Positions 34,556 to 43,853 of a DNA stretch of 64,000 nucleotides are shown one piece after another. Numbering within the stretch: the stretch's first letter is position 1; each line of letters starts with the position of its first letter. This stretch comes from Chitinophagales bacterium (GTDB taxonomy: Bacteria > Bacteroidota > Bacteroidia > Chitinophagales > CAIODY01): contig CANGEV010000003.1 of assembly GCA_947452995.1 (NCBI GenBank), forward strand, positions 1 through 64,000. Reading direction: 5' to 3'. The translations under genes were made by a program, and so were the position numbers. Under the pieces are notes generated by a model. It saw only the letters and a program-made list of their open reading frames with translations, was not told the DNA's origin and did not search any database.

Positions 34556-35992
34556 TTAAGGGAATATACCCAATTGCAAGTAGCTATCACCAATTTTATT
34601 AATCGCATTCGCAAAAGATGCTGTACGCAAATCAGTAATTTTCTTGTTAGACAAACGCATTTCACGAATCTCGTTATAAGAAACGATCATTGAATCTTCC
34701 AAACCAGAGTATACTAAATCAACTTCATCCGGACCGTGAGCGATTAACTTACGTTCTGCAGCGCTAACTTTTTTACCTGTTAAAGATTCTACAGTATTCA
34801 ACATGTTTGCATGTGCTCCTTCTTGGAAACGTTTTTCCATACGACCGAAACGAACATGACTCAAGTTTTTCAACCATTCGAAATAAGAAACAGTTACACC
34901 ACCTGCATTCAAATACATATCAGGAACAACAACCGCACCTTTCTTCAACAAGATTTCGTCTGCTTCTGGAGTCAAAGGTCCATTCGCAGCTTCACCGATG
35001 ATTTTAGCTTTTACTTTTGCAGCATTGCTTCCATCGATAACGTTTTCCAATGCAGCTGGGATTAAGATATCGCAATCACATTCCAAAACGTCAGAAGCTT
35101 TCTTCGTAGTTTTTGTAGCGTGCTTATAATTCAAGATAGAACCTGTTTCGCGACGGCAAGCCATAACAGCTTCAACATCCAATCCTTTCGGGTTGAAGAT
35201 AGAACCTTCCATTTCTGACAAACCAACAACGATAGCGCCGTTAGCGTGGAAATAATGCGCAGCATGGTAACCTACGTTACCCAAACCTTGAACAGCTACG
35301 CGTTTTCCTTCAACGCCAGTAGTCATGCCCAATTTCTTCATATCTTCTACATTGCTCAACATTTCACGGATACCATAGAAAACACCAAGACCAGTAGCTT
35401 CCTTACGTCCGCGTACACCGCCTTGTGCAATTGGCTTACCAGTGATACAACCTGCTGAATCGATTTCACCAGGACGCATTGCTTGGTACGTATCCAAGAT
35501 CCAACCCATTTCACGTTCGCCGGAACCGTAGTCAGGCGCAGGAACGTCGATACCAGGTCCGATGAAATTCTTTTTCACCAATTCAGCAGCATAACGACGT
35601 GTGATACGTTCTAATTCTTCAACTGTATAATCTTTTGGATTGATTTTGATACCGCCTTTACCACCGCCAAATGGAACGTTAACCGTTGCACATTTGTAAG
35701 TCATAAGAGCTGCCAATGCCATTACTTCATCTTGGTTAACAGCAGTGCTGTAACGAATACCACCTTTACATGGCAATTTATGATGAGAGTGTTGAACACG
35801 GTAAGCTTCAATTACCTGCACTTGTCCACGGATATTCACCGGGAAACGCATTTGGTAAACGCTATTACAAGCCTTGATTTGTTCCAACAAACCTTTGTCA
35901 AACTTCGTGAACTTAGCCGCTTTATCAAAAGAGCGTTCTACACTGTTGAAAAAGCTGTACTCATGTGCAGCTGTGGTCTTCTTTGTAGCCAT
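34556..35992 (-). CDS. gdhA: Glutamate dehydrogenase (Glu/Leu/Phe/Val dehydrogenase family)
   Basis: The 478-residue protein has the dimerisation segment KGGIRYSTAVNQDEVMALAALM, the catalytic Lys loop VNVPFGGGKGGI, PAPDYGSGEREMGWI and a Rossmann motif (VAVQGLGNVGYHAA). The sequence is of the GdhA/RocG-like type that interconverts 2-oxoglutarate and glutamate. Cofactor preference cannot be read with certainty. It is a little longer than the usual 420-450 residues because of an N-terminal extension. Confidence 0.92.
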   Translation of the reverse strand: MATKKTTAAHEYSFFNSVERSFDKAAKFTKFDKGLLEQIKACNSVYQMRFPVNIRGQVQVIEAYRVQHSHHKLPCKGGIRYSTAVNQDEVMALAALMTYKCATVNVPFGGGKGGIKINPKDYTVEELERITRRYAAELVKKNFIGPGIDVPAPDYGSGEREMGWILDTYQAMRPGEIDSAGCITGKPIAQGGVRGRKEATGLGVFYGIREMLSNVEDMKKLGMTTGVEGKRVAVQGLGNVGYHAAHYFHANGAIVVGLSEMEGSIFNPKGLDVEAVMACRRETGSILNYKHATKTTKKASDVLECDCDILIPAALENVIDGSNAAKVKAKIIGEAANGPLTPEADEILLKKGAVVVPDMYLNAGGVTVSYFEWLKNLSHVRFGRMEKRFQEGAHANMLNTVESLTGKKVSAAERKLIAHGPDEVDLVYSGLEDSMIVSYNEIREMRLSNKKITDLRTASFANAINKIGDSYLQLGIFP

Positions 35993-36031
35993 GTTAATGG
36001 TTTAGGGTTAAATTATGATTTTAGTTTAAGT

Positions 36032-36250
36032 TTAATTTTTATCTAATTCTTTATGCAACTTATTTACTTTCTTATCTAGATTGAAAAGAAAGACAAACAA
36101 GCCAATAAGGATAATTAAAATTACTGCAATAACAACACGAATCTTTCCGTCAGCGCGAAAAGTATCGGCCATTTCAACGGAATTTGTCCCTGCATGCGCA
36201 ATCATTGCAACACAGCTAAATAGGACAGCCAAAAACACACTTTTTCTCAT
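36032..36250 (-). CDS. CcmD-like small membrane protein
   Basis: The start at 36250 (MRKSVFLAVLFSCVAMIAHAG) gives a signal-like segment; the frame from 36307 adds 19 unlikely residues. The 72-residue protein continues ADTFRADGKIRVVIAVILII, a second helix, and a charged tail LDKKVNKLHKELDK. This matches the short CcmD-family proteins of Bacteroidota, which normally sit beside cytochrome c maturation genes. No ccm genes are here, so the role is uncertain. Confidence 0.65.
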   Translation of the reverse strand: MRKSVFLAVLFSCVAMIAHAGTNSVEMADTFRADGKIRVVIAVILIILIGLFVFLFNLDKKVNKLHKELDKN

Positions 36251-36383
36251 ACCAGGACTTCTTGATAATAAGGGAACAAACGTAATGCTAAATGTGGAAT
36301 AATGCAAGAAAAATCATCATTTCACGTCAAAAATCATGCGCGAATTATGCACACTATTTTGTGCTTTACTTGAATTAAATAAA

Positions 36384-36411
36384 AAAAGCCTCTCCAGAAG
36401 GAAAGGCTTTT
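36384..36411 (-). terminator. Terminator of rpmE2
   Basis: AAAAGCCT, inner mismatch, TCC/GGA, AGGCTTTT around a 3-nt loop, with an extended T run on the minus-strand exit side. It is 16 bp after the L31 stop. Confidence 0.8.
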
Positions 36412-36427
36412 AATGAATTGAAAGAAA

Positions 36428-36682
36428 TTATTTTGCTTTCTTTTCGTATTTCTTGTTGAACTTATCGATACGACCAGCAGTATCGATGAATTTCATCTTA
36501 CCAGTGTAATAAGGATGGCTTGTATGCGAAATCTCTAATTTTACTAACGGATATTCGTTGCCATCTTCCCATTTGATGGTTTCTTTTGTGTTCACGCAAC
36601 TGCGAGTTAAGAAAGAATAGTCGTTTGACATATCTTTAAATACCACAAAACGGAAACTTGAAGGATGGATATTTTGTTTCAT
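36428..36682 (-). CDS. rpmE2: 50S ribosomal protein L31, type B
   Basis: The 84-residue protein begins [19 protein letters not shown] and contains [27 protein letters not shown], the L31 signature. It lacks the CxxC zinc ligands of type A L31, which identifies the zinc-independent type B form normal in Bacteroidota. It has a good promoter and a terminator and is transcribed alone. Confidence 0.95.
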   Translation of the reverse strand: MKQNIHPSSFRFVVFKDMSNDYSFLTRSCVNTKETIKWEDGNEYPLVKLEISHTSHPYYTGKMKFIDTAGRIDKFNKKYEKKAK

Positions 36683-36712
36683 TTTTCTTTGATTTACTAG
36701 AATTCAGGACTG

Positions 36713-36741
36713 CAAAAGTAATCATTTTCTTTAAAAAGCAA
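36713..36741 (-). promoter_or_regulatory. Promoter of rpmE2
   Basis: On the minus strand TTG (36741-36739), 18-bp spacer, TACTTTTG (36720-36713), matching TAnnTTTG. The predicted leader is about 24 nt. Confidence 0.6.
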
Positions 36742-36838
36742 AAAAATTATTAAAAATATATTGTTTTTGGCCTAGATGCGCGGTCATTCCGATCGTAGTG
36801 AGGGAATCGGTTCATCAATCCTACAAGCATTCTTTCAA

Positions 36839-37260
36839 ATTGCTGCTGGAAGACCCGAAGATTCAAAGCAAAAAAGAATTTCCGTACCTAACAAAATCCT
36901 TAGCCCCTTATAAACTTTGAGTCTTCGAACATTTCTTAAAATTGCTGTTGGAAGACCCGAAGATTCAAAGCAAAAAAAGAATTTCCGTACCTAACATAAC
37001 CCTTAGTCACTTATAAACTTTGAGTCTTCGAACATTTCTTGAAATTGCTGTTGGAAGACCCGAAGATTCAAAGCAAAAAAGAATTTCCGTACCTAACTTA
37101 ACCCTTAGTCACTTATAAACTTTGAGTCTTCGAACATTTCTTAAAATTGCTGTTGGAAGACCCGAAGATTCAAAGCAAAAAAGAATTTCCGTACCTAACT
37201 TAACCCTTAGTCACTTATAAACTTTGAGTCTTCGAACATTCCTTAGAATTGCTCTTGGAA
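36839..37260. repeat. Four tandem 102-bp repeats plus a partial fifth
   Basis: Units start at 36839, 36941, 37044 and 37146 (spacing 102, 103, 102), with a truncated fifth at 37248. Each unit holds a 13-bp inverted repeat, CGAAGATTCAAAG and CTTTGAGTCTTCG, with one G-T mismatch, separated by about 50 bp. Differences between units are few, so the array is young or homogenised. There is no coding frame. Flanking 36775-36830 holds a short imperfect palindrome around CGATCGTAGTGAGGGAATCG; nothing else is seen in this 630-bp gap. Confidence 0.9.
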
Positions 37261-37314
37261 GGTTAAAACCCAAAGGCTAGAAAAATAAAATCTAGAAAGC
37301 TGCGTTAATAGTAA

Positions 37315-37695
37315 ATGAATGAAACAGAAATAACAGCCAAAGAAATAGTGGACATCGCATTTCAGATTCACAGCCAAATTGGGCCAGGTCTTTTAGAATC
37401 AATTTATGAAAAGTGCTTTATACACGAACTTCAAAGTCGAAATATAAAATACAGTACACAACTATATATTGACCTAAATTACAAAGACATGAATTTACCT
37501 AATGCATTAAAATTAGACCTAATAATCGATGATACAATTATCGTTGAATTAAAAGCGAGGGAAAATTATCATCCTGTTTGGAAAGCACAATTACTAAGTT
37601 ATCTTAAGTTCACGCAAACGCAAATTGGCTTCATAATAAATTTTAACGTGCCATTGATAAAGGAAGGCATAACACGAATTAGCTATAGGCCCTAA
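37315..37695 (+). CDS. GxxExxY family protein (PD-(D/E)XK nuclease-like)
   Basis: The 126-residue protein carries the family motif as GPGLLESIYE (about residues 23-32) and a PD-(D/E)XK-like core: LKLDLIIDDTIIVELKA with Asp and ExK, followed by AQLLSYLKFTQTQIGFIINF. The family is common and highly mobile in Bacteroidota; its biological role is not established. It stands directly after the 102-bp repeat array and converges on ftsZ. Confidence 0.88.
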   Translation: MNETEITAKEIVDIAFQIHSQIGPGLLESIYEKCFIHELQSRNIKYSTQLYIDLNYKDMNLPNALKLDLIIDDTIIVELKARENYHPVWKAQLLSYLKFTQTQIGFIINFNVPLIKEGITRISYRP

Positions 37696-37703
37696 AAAAC
37701 AGA

Positions 37704-37729
37704 TGCCGGTAAGAATAAACTTACCGGCA
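37704..37729 (-). terminator. Hairpin between the GxxExxY gene and ftsZ
   Basis: TGCCGGTAAG, loop AATAAA, CTTACCGGCA: a perfect 10-bp stem. On the minus strand a TTTTTT run follows after a few bases, making it the likely ftsZ terminator; it also lies just after the convergent GxxExxY stop. Confidence 0.7.
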
Positions 37730-37769
37730 CTGTCACCTTTAAAAACAGACAAACAAGAACGTCTCTTTT

Positions 37770-39422
37770 CTAGTCCAACTTATCGTGGAGGTAGGAGTTT
37801 CTGCGAATTTCCGACTGGTTATCAGCATTACGGATTACGCTAAACTCATTATAGGTTTTCTCTGCTGAGCTATGAGCGACGAAATCCTCATTCGGATTTT
37901 TCTCGCTAAACGCAGAGTTTGGATAATTATAACTTAATTGCTTCAATTTGTTTTTACGTTCTTCAGCGATAACATTTGCATTGTTTTCAACTGCAGCAAC
38001 TGTGCTAGCAACAAAATCTTGCATTTGACCACGTGGTGCCGATTGGTGTAACGGATCACTTATTGGCGCAACGCTAAATTGAATTTCATTAGATTCTACT
38101 TCAGCAGCAGGAATCTCTGCTTCGTTAATAACGAGGTGTTCGAATGGCATTTCTACTTCTGCAAGGGGTGCTTCTTCGATTTCGTTTTCAACAGCAGGAG
38201 CTTGTACCGCTTGAAATAAATCCAACACGATAGGCATTTCCACTTCCATTTCAAACTCCACAACAGGTGATTCTTCAACCTGCGCCGCCACCACAGCCTG
38301 TTCTACTTCTGCAGCAGGAACAGATTCAACAATATTTAATGGAGCAGGGTTGATATCCAACTCAAAGGCTGCATTTGAAACTGGACTCACCACTTCCGCA
38401 ACTTGCGCAGGAGCCGCAGCATTTACTTCCTCCGCACGATTAAAACCCGCAGCAATAATAGTTACGCTGATATTATCTTCTAATGTTTCATCAAAAACGC
38501 GACCTTGCTTAATTTGAACATTATCTCCCGCAGCACGACGTACATAGGTAGCGATTTCTGTCAACTCATCCAAGGTAATCTTCTTAGTTCCGTAAGTAAC
38601 GTTGATCAAGATGAATTTAGCGCCTTGAATTTCTTTATCATTCAATAAGCGTGATTCTAAGGCACGTTCAGTAGCTGCTAAAGCACGACCTACTCCACTT
38701 GCCGCTCCGTTACCAATTAAGGCAACACCACTGTTTGTTAATGCTACACGCACATCTTCAAAGTCGACGTTTTGTGTACCAACAGTAGTAATACATTCTG
38801 CAATGCTCTTTGCAGCAGTCGCCAAAATATCATCGGCTTTGCCATAAGCATTATCAATATCCATATCGCCATACTCCGCACGTAATGTTTCATTTGAAAC
38901 AACGATTGTAGCATCTGCATACTTTTTCAATTCTTCAATACCACTATCAGCTTGCTTTTGTGTACGCAATCCTTCATAATCAAAAGGAGTTGTTACAATA
39001 CCTACTGTCAAAAGGCCAAGTTCACGAGCCACGCGAGCGATAACAGGTGCAGCACCAGTACCAGTACCACCACCCATACCGGCAGTGACAAATAACATTT
39101 TTGTACTTCCTTGTAAATATTCACGGATGGCGTCGATTGATTCAAGCGCCGCTTCACGACCACGTTCAGGATTTGTTCCTGCACCTAATCCTTCCGTTAA
39201 TTTTTCACCTAACTGAATTTTGTTCAATACCGGGCTCATATCCAAAGATTGGCGATCGGTATTCGCTACTACTAAATCAACATCCTTAATACCTAAGCTG
39301 AACATATGATTCACCGCATTGGTACCGCCACCGCCTACACCAATAACTTTGATGCGAGCGCTTTTGTTTTTAGGCATGTTGAATTCTAACATTCGATTGA
39401 GATTTGGTTGATTTTGGTTCAT
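37770..39422 (-). CDS. ftsZ: Cell division protein FtsZ
   Basis: The 550-residue tubulin homologue has GVGGGGTNAVNHM (about 27-39), the signature GMGGGTGTGAAPVIA (about 113-127), NxDFxDV as NVDFEDVRVAL, and the T7 region. The GTPase core ends near residue 330. It is followed by an unusually long, acidic Glu/Val/Ala/Pro-rich linker (about 335-490) and a C-terminal segment ending RRNSYLHDKLD that may be the FtsA-binding tail. It is the last gene of murC-ftsQ-ftsA-ftsZ. Confidence 0.97.
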   Translation of the reverse strand: MNQNQPNLNRMLEFNMPKNKSARIKVIGVGGGGTNAVNHMFSLGIKDVDLVVANTDRQSLDMSPVLNKIQLGEKLTEGLGAGTNPERGREAALESIDAIREYLQGSTKMLFVTAGMGGGTGTGAAPVIARVARELGLLTVGIVTTPFDYEGLRTQKQADSGIEELKKYADATIVVSNETLRAEYGDMDIDNAYGKADDILATAAKSIAECITTVGTQNVDFEDVRVALTNSGVALIGNGAASGVGRALAATERALESRLLNDKEIQGAKFILINVTYGTKKITLDELTEIATYVRRAAGDNVQIKQGRVFDETLEDNISVTIIAAGFNRAEEVNAAAPAQVAEVVSPVSNAAFELDINPAPLNIVESVPAAEVEQAVVAAQVEESPVVEFEMEVEMPIVLDLFQAVQAPAVENEIEEAPLAEVEMPFEHLVINEAEIPAAEVESNEIQFSVAPISDPLHQSAPRGQMQDFVASTVAAVENNANVIAEERKNKLKQLSYNYPNSAFSEKNPNEDFVAHSSAEKTYNEFSVIRNADNQSEIRRNSYLHDKLD

Positions 39423-39477
39423 GTGTCTTGTCTGTTTATGGTTGCTGTATGGTTAAAGGTACGTCTGTTTGATCCGT

Positions 39478-40935
39478 TTAATTATCGATGCTCGGATCTT
39501 CATCGCCTTCGAAAAGGTCTTTGGTCATTTTTAATAGGCCGGCAAGTGAAAATCTATTTTTCTCTTTCACAATCTTGGCAGTATCATCACCTGCTACAAT
39601 GGATTCTTGCGAAACGGTAGGCTCTTGAGGCTGTACGTTCAATTCACCGTTTTGAGTATCTACCTGAATTGCTTCTGCCTGTACCTCTACTTGTGCTTCA
39701 GAAGCTTCTTTGGCTACGTCAGCCACTTTCATCGAATTGTTCAACGGAATAAGACTTCCGTTTTCATAACCCCATTTCACCAATCCAATAACAGTAGAAT
39801 GCGACGCATTGCTGAATACCTCTTTATCAGTATTTGCTACATATGCAACTGGCAATCCAATACGCGTGGCAATACCCGTATGCACATCAAATAACTTCGT
39901 AAGATGCTTCAATTGAGACCCTCCTCCTGTTAATACGATACCGGCGATTAACTTACGTTGATCGAAGCCTGCATTCGTGATATGAGATTTCACAGAATTT
40001 ACGATATCTTCCATGCGTGCATGAATGATCTTAGATAATTGATATAAAGAAATTTCTTGAGCTGGATTCCAACGCATTCCCTTTATGGTGATTACTTGGT
40101 TTTGATCCATCTCGTTTGGCATTGCACAACCATACTCTACTTTCAATTTCTCCGCAATATTCTGCATCACAGAACAGTCCTGCTTGATATCCATGGTAAC
40201 GATATTTCCACCGTAACCAATTACACCTGTATGATGAATTACATTATCCTTAAAAATAGCGATATCTGTCGTTCCGCCTCCGATATCCACTAAAACAACA
40301 CCTGCTTCAATCTCCTCAGCTGTTAATACAGATGCAGAAGATGCTAATGGCTCTAGAGTAGATCCTGCTATCTGTAATCCGGCGTTAAGCACGCAACGGT
40401 AAATAACTTTAACTGCATTCAAACGTGCCGTGATAATATGGAAATTACCCGTTAAACGAGTGCCGATCATTCCGCGAGGATCTACGATACTACGTGAAGT
40501 ATCAACGATAAAATCTTGAGGTAATACATTGATGATTTGCTCACCTGGGTCAACTTGCAACTTGAACATATCGTCAACCAAACGTTGGATGTCAGCCGTA
40601 TTAATAGGCTCTTCAACTTGATCACGAATTATTATTCCAGTATGTTTTGAGCTTTTAATATGCTGACCAGCGATACCTACAAATACGGTACGAATATTAA
40701 CACCTGCTTGTTCTTCTGCTATTTTTACCGCTTGCCTGATAGCCTCTTCTGTCAAAACAACATTTACAACACCATCGTTTTTATCTACGCCAGAAGAAGG
40801 AACTCTACCAATACCTAAGACTTCAATCTTATTATGCTCATTCACCTTCGCGACAATAGCCACAATCTTAGTGGTCCCGATATCTAATCCTGCGATGATA
40901 TCGCCAGGTAAAACTTTGTGTTTAGGTGAACTCAT
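39478..40935 (-). CDS. ftsA: Cell division protein FtsA
   Basis: The 485-residue actin-family protein has phosphate 1 (AGLDIGTTKIVAIVA), VDIGGGTTDIAIF and IVLTGGGSQLKHL, with the SHS2 insertion of FtsA in between. The C-terminus ends in a basic-amphipathic stretch (KNRFSLAGLLKMTKDLFEG) that probably anchors FtsA and thus the Z-ring to the membrane. It follows ftsQ by 17 bp and precedes ftsZ by 55 bp. Confidence 0.95.
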   Translation of the reverse strand: MSSPKHKVLPGDIIAGLDIGTTKIVAIVAKVNEHNKIEVLGIGRVPSSGVDKNDGVVNVVLTEEAIRQAVKIAEEQAGVNIRTVFVGIAGQHIKSSKHTGIIIRDQVEEPINTADIQRLVDDMFKLQVDPGEQIINVLPQDFIVDTSRSIVDPRGMIGTRLTGNFHIITARLNAVKVIYRCVLNAGLQIAGSTLEPLASSASVLTAEEIEAGVVLVDIGGGTTDIAIFKDNVIHHTGVIGYGGNIVTMDIKQDCSVMQNIAEKLKVEYGCAMPNEMDQNQVITIKGMRWNPAQEISLYQLSKIIHARMEDIVNSVKSHITNAGFDQRKLIAGIVLTGGGSQLKHLTKLFDVHTGIATRIGLPVAYVANTDKEVFSNASHSTVIGLVKWGYENGSLIPLNNSMKVADVAKEASEAQVEVQAEAIQVDTQNGELNVQPQEPTVSQESIVAGDDTAKIVKEKNRFSLAGLLKMTKDLFEGDEDPSIDN

Positions 40936-40952
40936 GTTAGCTGTTTGTGTGT

Positions 40953-41717
40953 TTATTTCTTGGTAGCGACAATTTGCCGGTCGAATTGAACGGAAATCTT
41001 TCTATATGCTTGCGGAAGATGACTCTGGTAGAACGTTTGCAGTTTATTCAATTTCTCTTCAACATTTTCTGGCCCTCCGAATTCTATAAACGCATCGCCC
41101 AACAAAGGATAAAGGTGAATCATTTGTGGACTCTTCACATCCATCATCGTAATCTGACTTTGCCAGAACACATCGCTTTGAATTTTTTTGGCAAGGTGAA
41201 CCAAATTAGCTCCAAAATGTTGTGTAGTATCACGAGGATTGAAAATACTCTCTGTCACTTCTCCGCTAACAATAAGAACGCGTGGTGTAAAAGTAGGGCA
41301 ATACGGCATGGTTCGTCCGTTTTCATCCACATAAAACCCTACATCGTTTTTGTGAATTATCCTCATTAGTGGACAACGTTGTTTGATCTTGATATCCACC
41401 ACCCCATTTCTATCGACAAAAACCTCGGCATCTTGCACCCAGAAATTAGCTTCCAAAGCACGTTCTAAGATATTTAAACGTATTGCATCTAAGGGTTTGT
41501 TAAACAAAGTATCATAGCCTTCACGTTTGAACATGGCATGCACATCACGCTTCGTTACGAACTGTTTATTCACATCTGTATCAATGGTGATATTGATGGT
41601 CGGAACTTTCTTCGTTTGGCGAACAAAAACACCCCATACAATGGCGGTGAGCAATATGGCTCCTAGCAAAATCCAAAGCGACCAATAGCCTATCTTTTTC
41701 CAGTCGATATTCTTCAT
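40953..41717 (-). CDS. ftsQ: Cell division protein FtsQ
   Basis: The 254-residue bitopic membrane protein has a short cytoplasmic tail, one membrane helix (about 12-32) and a periplasmic part with a POTRA-like segment (FVTKRDVHAMFKREGYD) and the FtsQ/DivIB beta domain (FWVQDAEVFVDRNGVVDIKI). Position between murC (4-bp overlap) and ftsA supports the call; sequence conservation in this family is low. Confidence 0.88.
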   Translation of the reverse strand: MKNIDWKKIGYWSLWILLGAILLTAIVWGVFVRQTKKVPTINITIDTDVNKQFVTKRDVHAMFKREGYDTLFNKPLDAIRLNILERALEANFWVQDAEVFVDRNGVVDIKIKQRCPLMRIIHKNDVGFYVDENGRTMPYCPTFTPRVLIVSGEVTESIFNPRDTTQHFGANLVHLAKKIQSDVFWQSQITMMDVKSPQMIHLYPLLGDAFIEFGGPENVEEKLNKLQTFYQSHLPQAYRKISVQFDRQIVATKK

Positions 41718-43084
41718 GTGTTATTTCTATTCTTGGCCCACTGCGAAAGCGGCTCTATTAATAAATCAATATCTCCGGCTCCGATCGTACATAAAACCTC
41801 TATTTCTAAGGTCTCCAAATAGGCTAATACCTTATCCATCGGCATGACCGATTTTTTAAGCGCCGTGCAATTTTCTAAGATCAACTCCGAAACGATACCC
41901 GGTATCGGTAATTCACGCGCTGGATAAATTGGCAATAAAATCAACTCATCACATAAACTCAACGACTCGCTGAAGCCCGGCAAAAAATCTCTTGTCCGAC
42001 TATATAAATGCGGCTGAAATATCGCTGTGATCTTCTTTTGCGGATATAATTCTCTCACTGAATTTAAAAACGGAGCGATTTCATTGGGATGATGTGCATA
42101 ATCATCGATATATATAACGCGAGCACCTTTTTCAACATATTCAAACCTCCTTTTCACACCTCGAAAACTACGCACACCCTCTTTCACAAGCTGGCTATCT
42201 AAGCCAATCGTATAACAAAGTGCAATGGTGGCGAGTGCATTTTCCACATTATATCTGCCATGAATAGTCAATTCATATTCACCTAAACTATCGCCCTGAT
42301 GCACTACTTCAAAATGATAAGTGCCGTTCTCAATGCGTAGATTTCGAACGGTCCAGTCTGCTTGCGTGTCATCGATACTATAACTTTGTTGATTAGGATG
42401 CGCCAAACGCCCTTCTATTCGTATTCCCTTTTTGTATAACAAAACGCCCTCCTTTTTCACCACCTCACTGAACGCACAAAAGGTATCTTCAAAATCTTGA
42501 ATACCTCCTTTGTAAATATCCAAATGATCAGGATCTGCTGCCGTAATGATAGCTGCATAAGGTTCTAATCGTAAAAAGGAACGGTCATATTCATCCGCTT
42601 CCACAACCATCCAATCGCTATCTCCCAAGAGAGAATTAGAATTGTAATTCGCAGAAATACCACCTAGAAATGCAGTAGGATCGACCCCTGCTGTTTTAAA
42701 TAGGTGCGCTAGTAAAGTGGAACTAGTAGTTTTACCATGTGTGCCAGCAACTGCCGCCACTTTACTTTGTGCTGTAATCCATTGCAATGCCTCACTACGC
42801 TTCATACAAGGCACTTTTCCGTTTATAACAACTTGCAACTCTCGCATATCTTTCGGTATTGCAGGCGTGTAAACGAATAAATCAATATCACTAGGTAACT
42901 GTTCAGGACAATCTTCATAATGAATTTGCATCCCCTCCTGTTCAAGCTCCTTTGTTAGCAAGGTTGCGGTCTTATCGTAACCGCTAATTTTTATACCTCG
43001 ACGATTGAAATAACGCGCAATGGCACTCATTCCAATTCCACCGATACCAATAAAGTAAACATGTTTTAATTGCTGCAATTGCAT
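41714..43084 (-). CDS. murC: UDP-N-acetylmuramate--L-alanine ligase
   Basis: The 456-residue Mur ligase has an N-terminal Rossmann domain (HVYFIGIGGIGMSAIARYF), the ATP loop GTHGKTTSSTLLAH (about 115-128), the EADEYDRSFL metal/substrate motif and a C-terminal domain with DDYAHHPNEIAPFL. It adds L-Ala to UDP-MurNAc in peptidoglycan precursor synthesis. It is the first gene of the local division operon; murG, usual upstream neighbour, is not here. Confidence 0.96.
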   Translation of the reverse strand: MQLQQLKHVYFIGIGGIGMSAIARYFNRRGIKISGYDKTATLLTKELEQEGMQIHYEDCPEQLPSDIDLFVYTPAIPKDMRELQVVINGKVPCMKRSEALQWITAQSKVAAVAGTHGKTTSSTLLAHLFKTAGVDPTAFLGGISANYNSNSLLGDSDWMVVEADEYDRSFLRLEPYAAIITAADPDHLDIYKGGIQDFEDTFCAFSEVVKKEGVLLYKKGIRIEGRLAHPNQQSYSIDDTQADWTVRNLRIENGTYHFEVVHQGDSLGEYELTIHGRYNVENALATIALCYTIGLDSQLVKEGVRSFRGVKRRFEYVEKGARVIYIDDYAHHPNEIAPFLNSVRELYPQKKITAIFQPHLYSRTRDFLPGFSESLSLCDELILLPIYPARELPIPGIVSELILENCTALKKSVMPMDKVLAYLETLEIEVLCTIGAGDIDLLIEPLSQWAKNRNNT

Positions 43085-43185
43085 AAAGGGTCGTTTTCAT
43101 CCGACTCCTAAAATTACTTTGCAAAGCGTATTACAGGAAAGTATATTGTTCACAAGGCTAATCCATTAGCACTAAATTGTGAACG

Positions 43186-43851
43186 TTATTTGTTTGAATA
43201 ATCTCTTGCACCGAACAAAACGCTTCCTATGCGAATCATGGTACTACCTTCTTCAAGCGCAATAGTATAATCGCTACTCATGCCCATTGAAATAATGTTG
43301 GCATCATTTTTTACCGCGAGCAATTGTTGAGACGCATGCTTTAAGTGTTGAAATTCGGCACGTACTTGTGCCAGATTGTCCGTGAGTGAAGACATCCCCA
43401 TCACGCCCATAATTTCGACATTCGGCCATGGAGTTAGATCGGAAATAACTACGGATAATTCAGCTTGATCAAAGCCAAATTTTGTTTCTTCTTGTGCAAT
43501 AAATACTTGCAACAGGACCCTTATTTTTAAATTTGCTTTGGCCGCTTCTTTTTGAATTTCGTTTAATAGTCGTTCAGAATCTACCCCATGAATAAGATAG
43601 ACATGCGGTAGAATCTGTTTGACTTTATTTCGTTGAAGATGACCTATAAAATGCCAACGGATATCAGCTGGTAGCGCGGGTACTTTTTCTACAAACTCCT
43701 GGACATAGTTTTCGCCGAAATCGCGCTGTCCCATATCGTAATACCCTTGAATATCTTCAATGGGTTTGGTTTTCGAAACGGCAACCAGTTGTACCTGCTT
43801 GCCGCCGAAAGACTTTTTTATTTGCTGATAGGCATCAACATTAATCGCCAT
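43186..43851 (-). CDS. YggS-family pyridoxal-phosphate homeostasis protein
   Basis: The 221-residue single-domain PLP-binding protein has LVAVSKTKPIEDI with the PLP Lys (about residue 27), FGENYVQEF, RWHFIGHLQRNKVKQI and GMSSDYTIALEEGSTMIRIGSVLFGAR. YggS/PLPBP proteins buffer PLP and have no known enzymatic reaction. It lies 2 bp after folE. Confidence 0.93.
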   Translation of the reverse strand: MAINVDAYQQIKKSFGGKQVQLVAVSKTKPIEDIQGYYDMGQRDFGENYVQEFVEKVPALPADIRWHFIGHLQRNKVKQILPHVYLIHGVDSERLLNEIQKEAAKANLKIRVLLQVFIAQEETKFGFDQAELSVVISDLTPWPNVEIMGVMGMSSLTDNLAQVRAEFQHLKHASQQLLAVKNDANIISMGMSSDYTIALEEGSTMIRIGSVLFGARDYSNK

Positions 43852-43853
43852 AA

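Noticed and set aside
36839-37260. CRISPR or integron attC array
   Set aside because: Units are 102 bp, near-identical and adjacent, without spacers or gene cassettes; no integron integrase is present.
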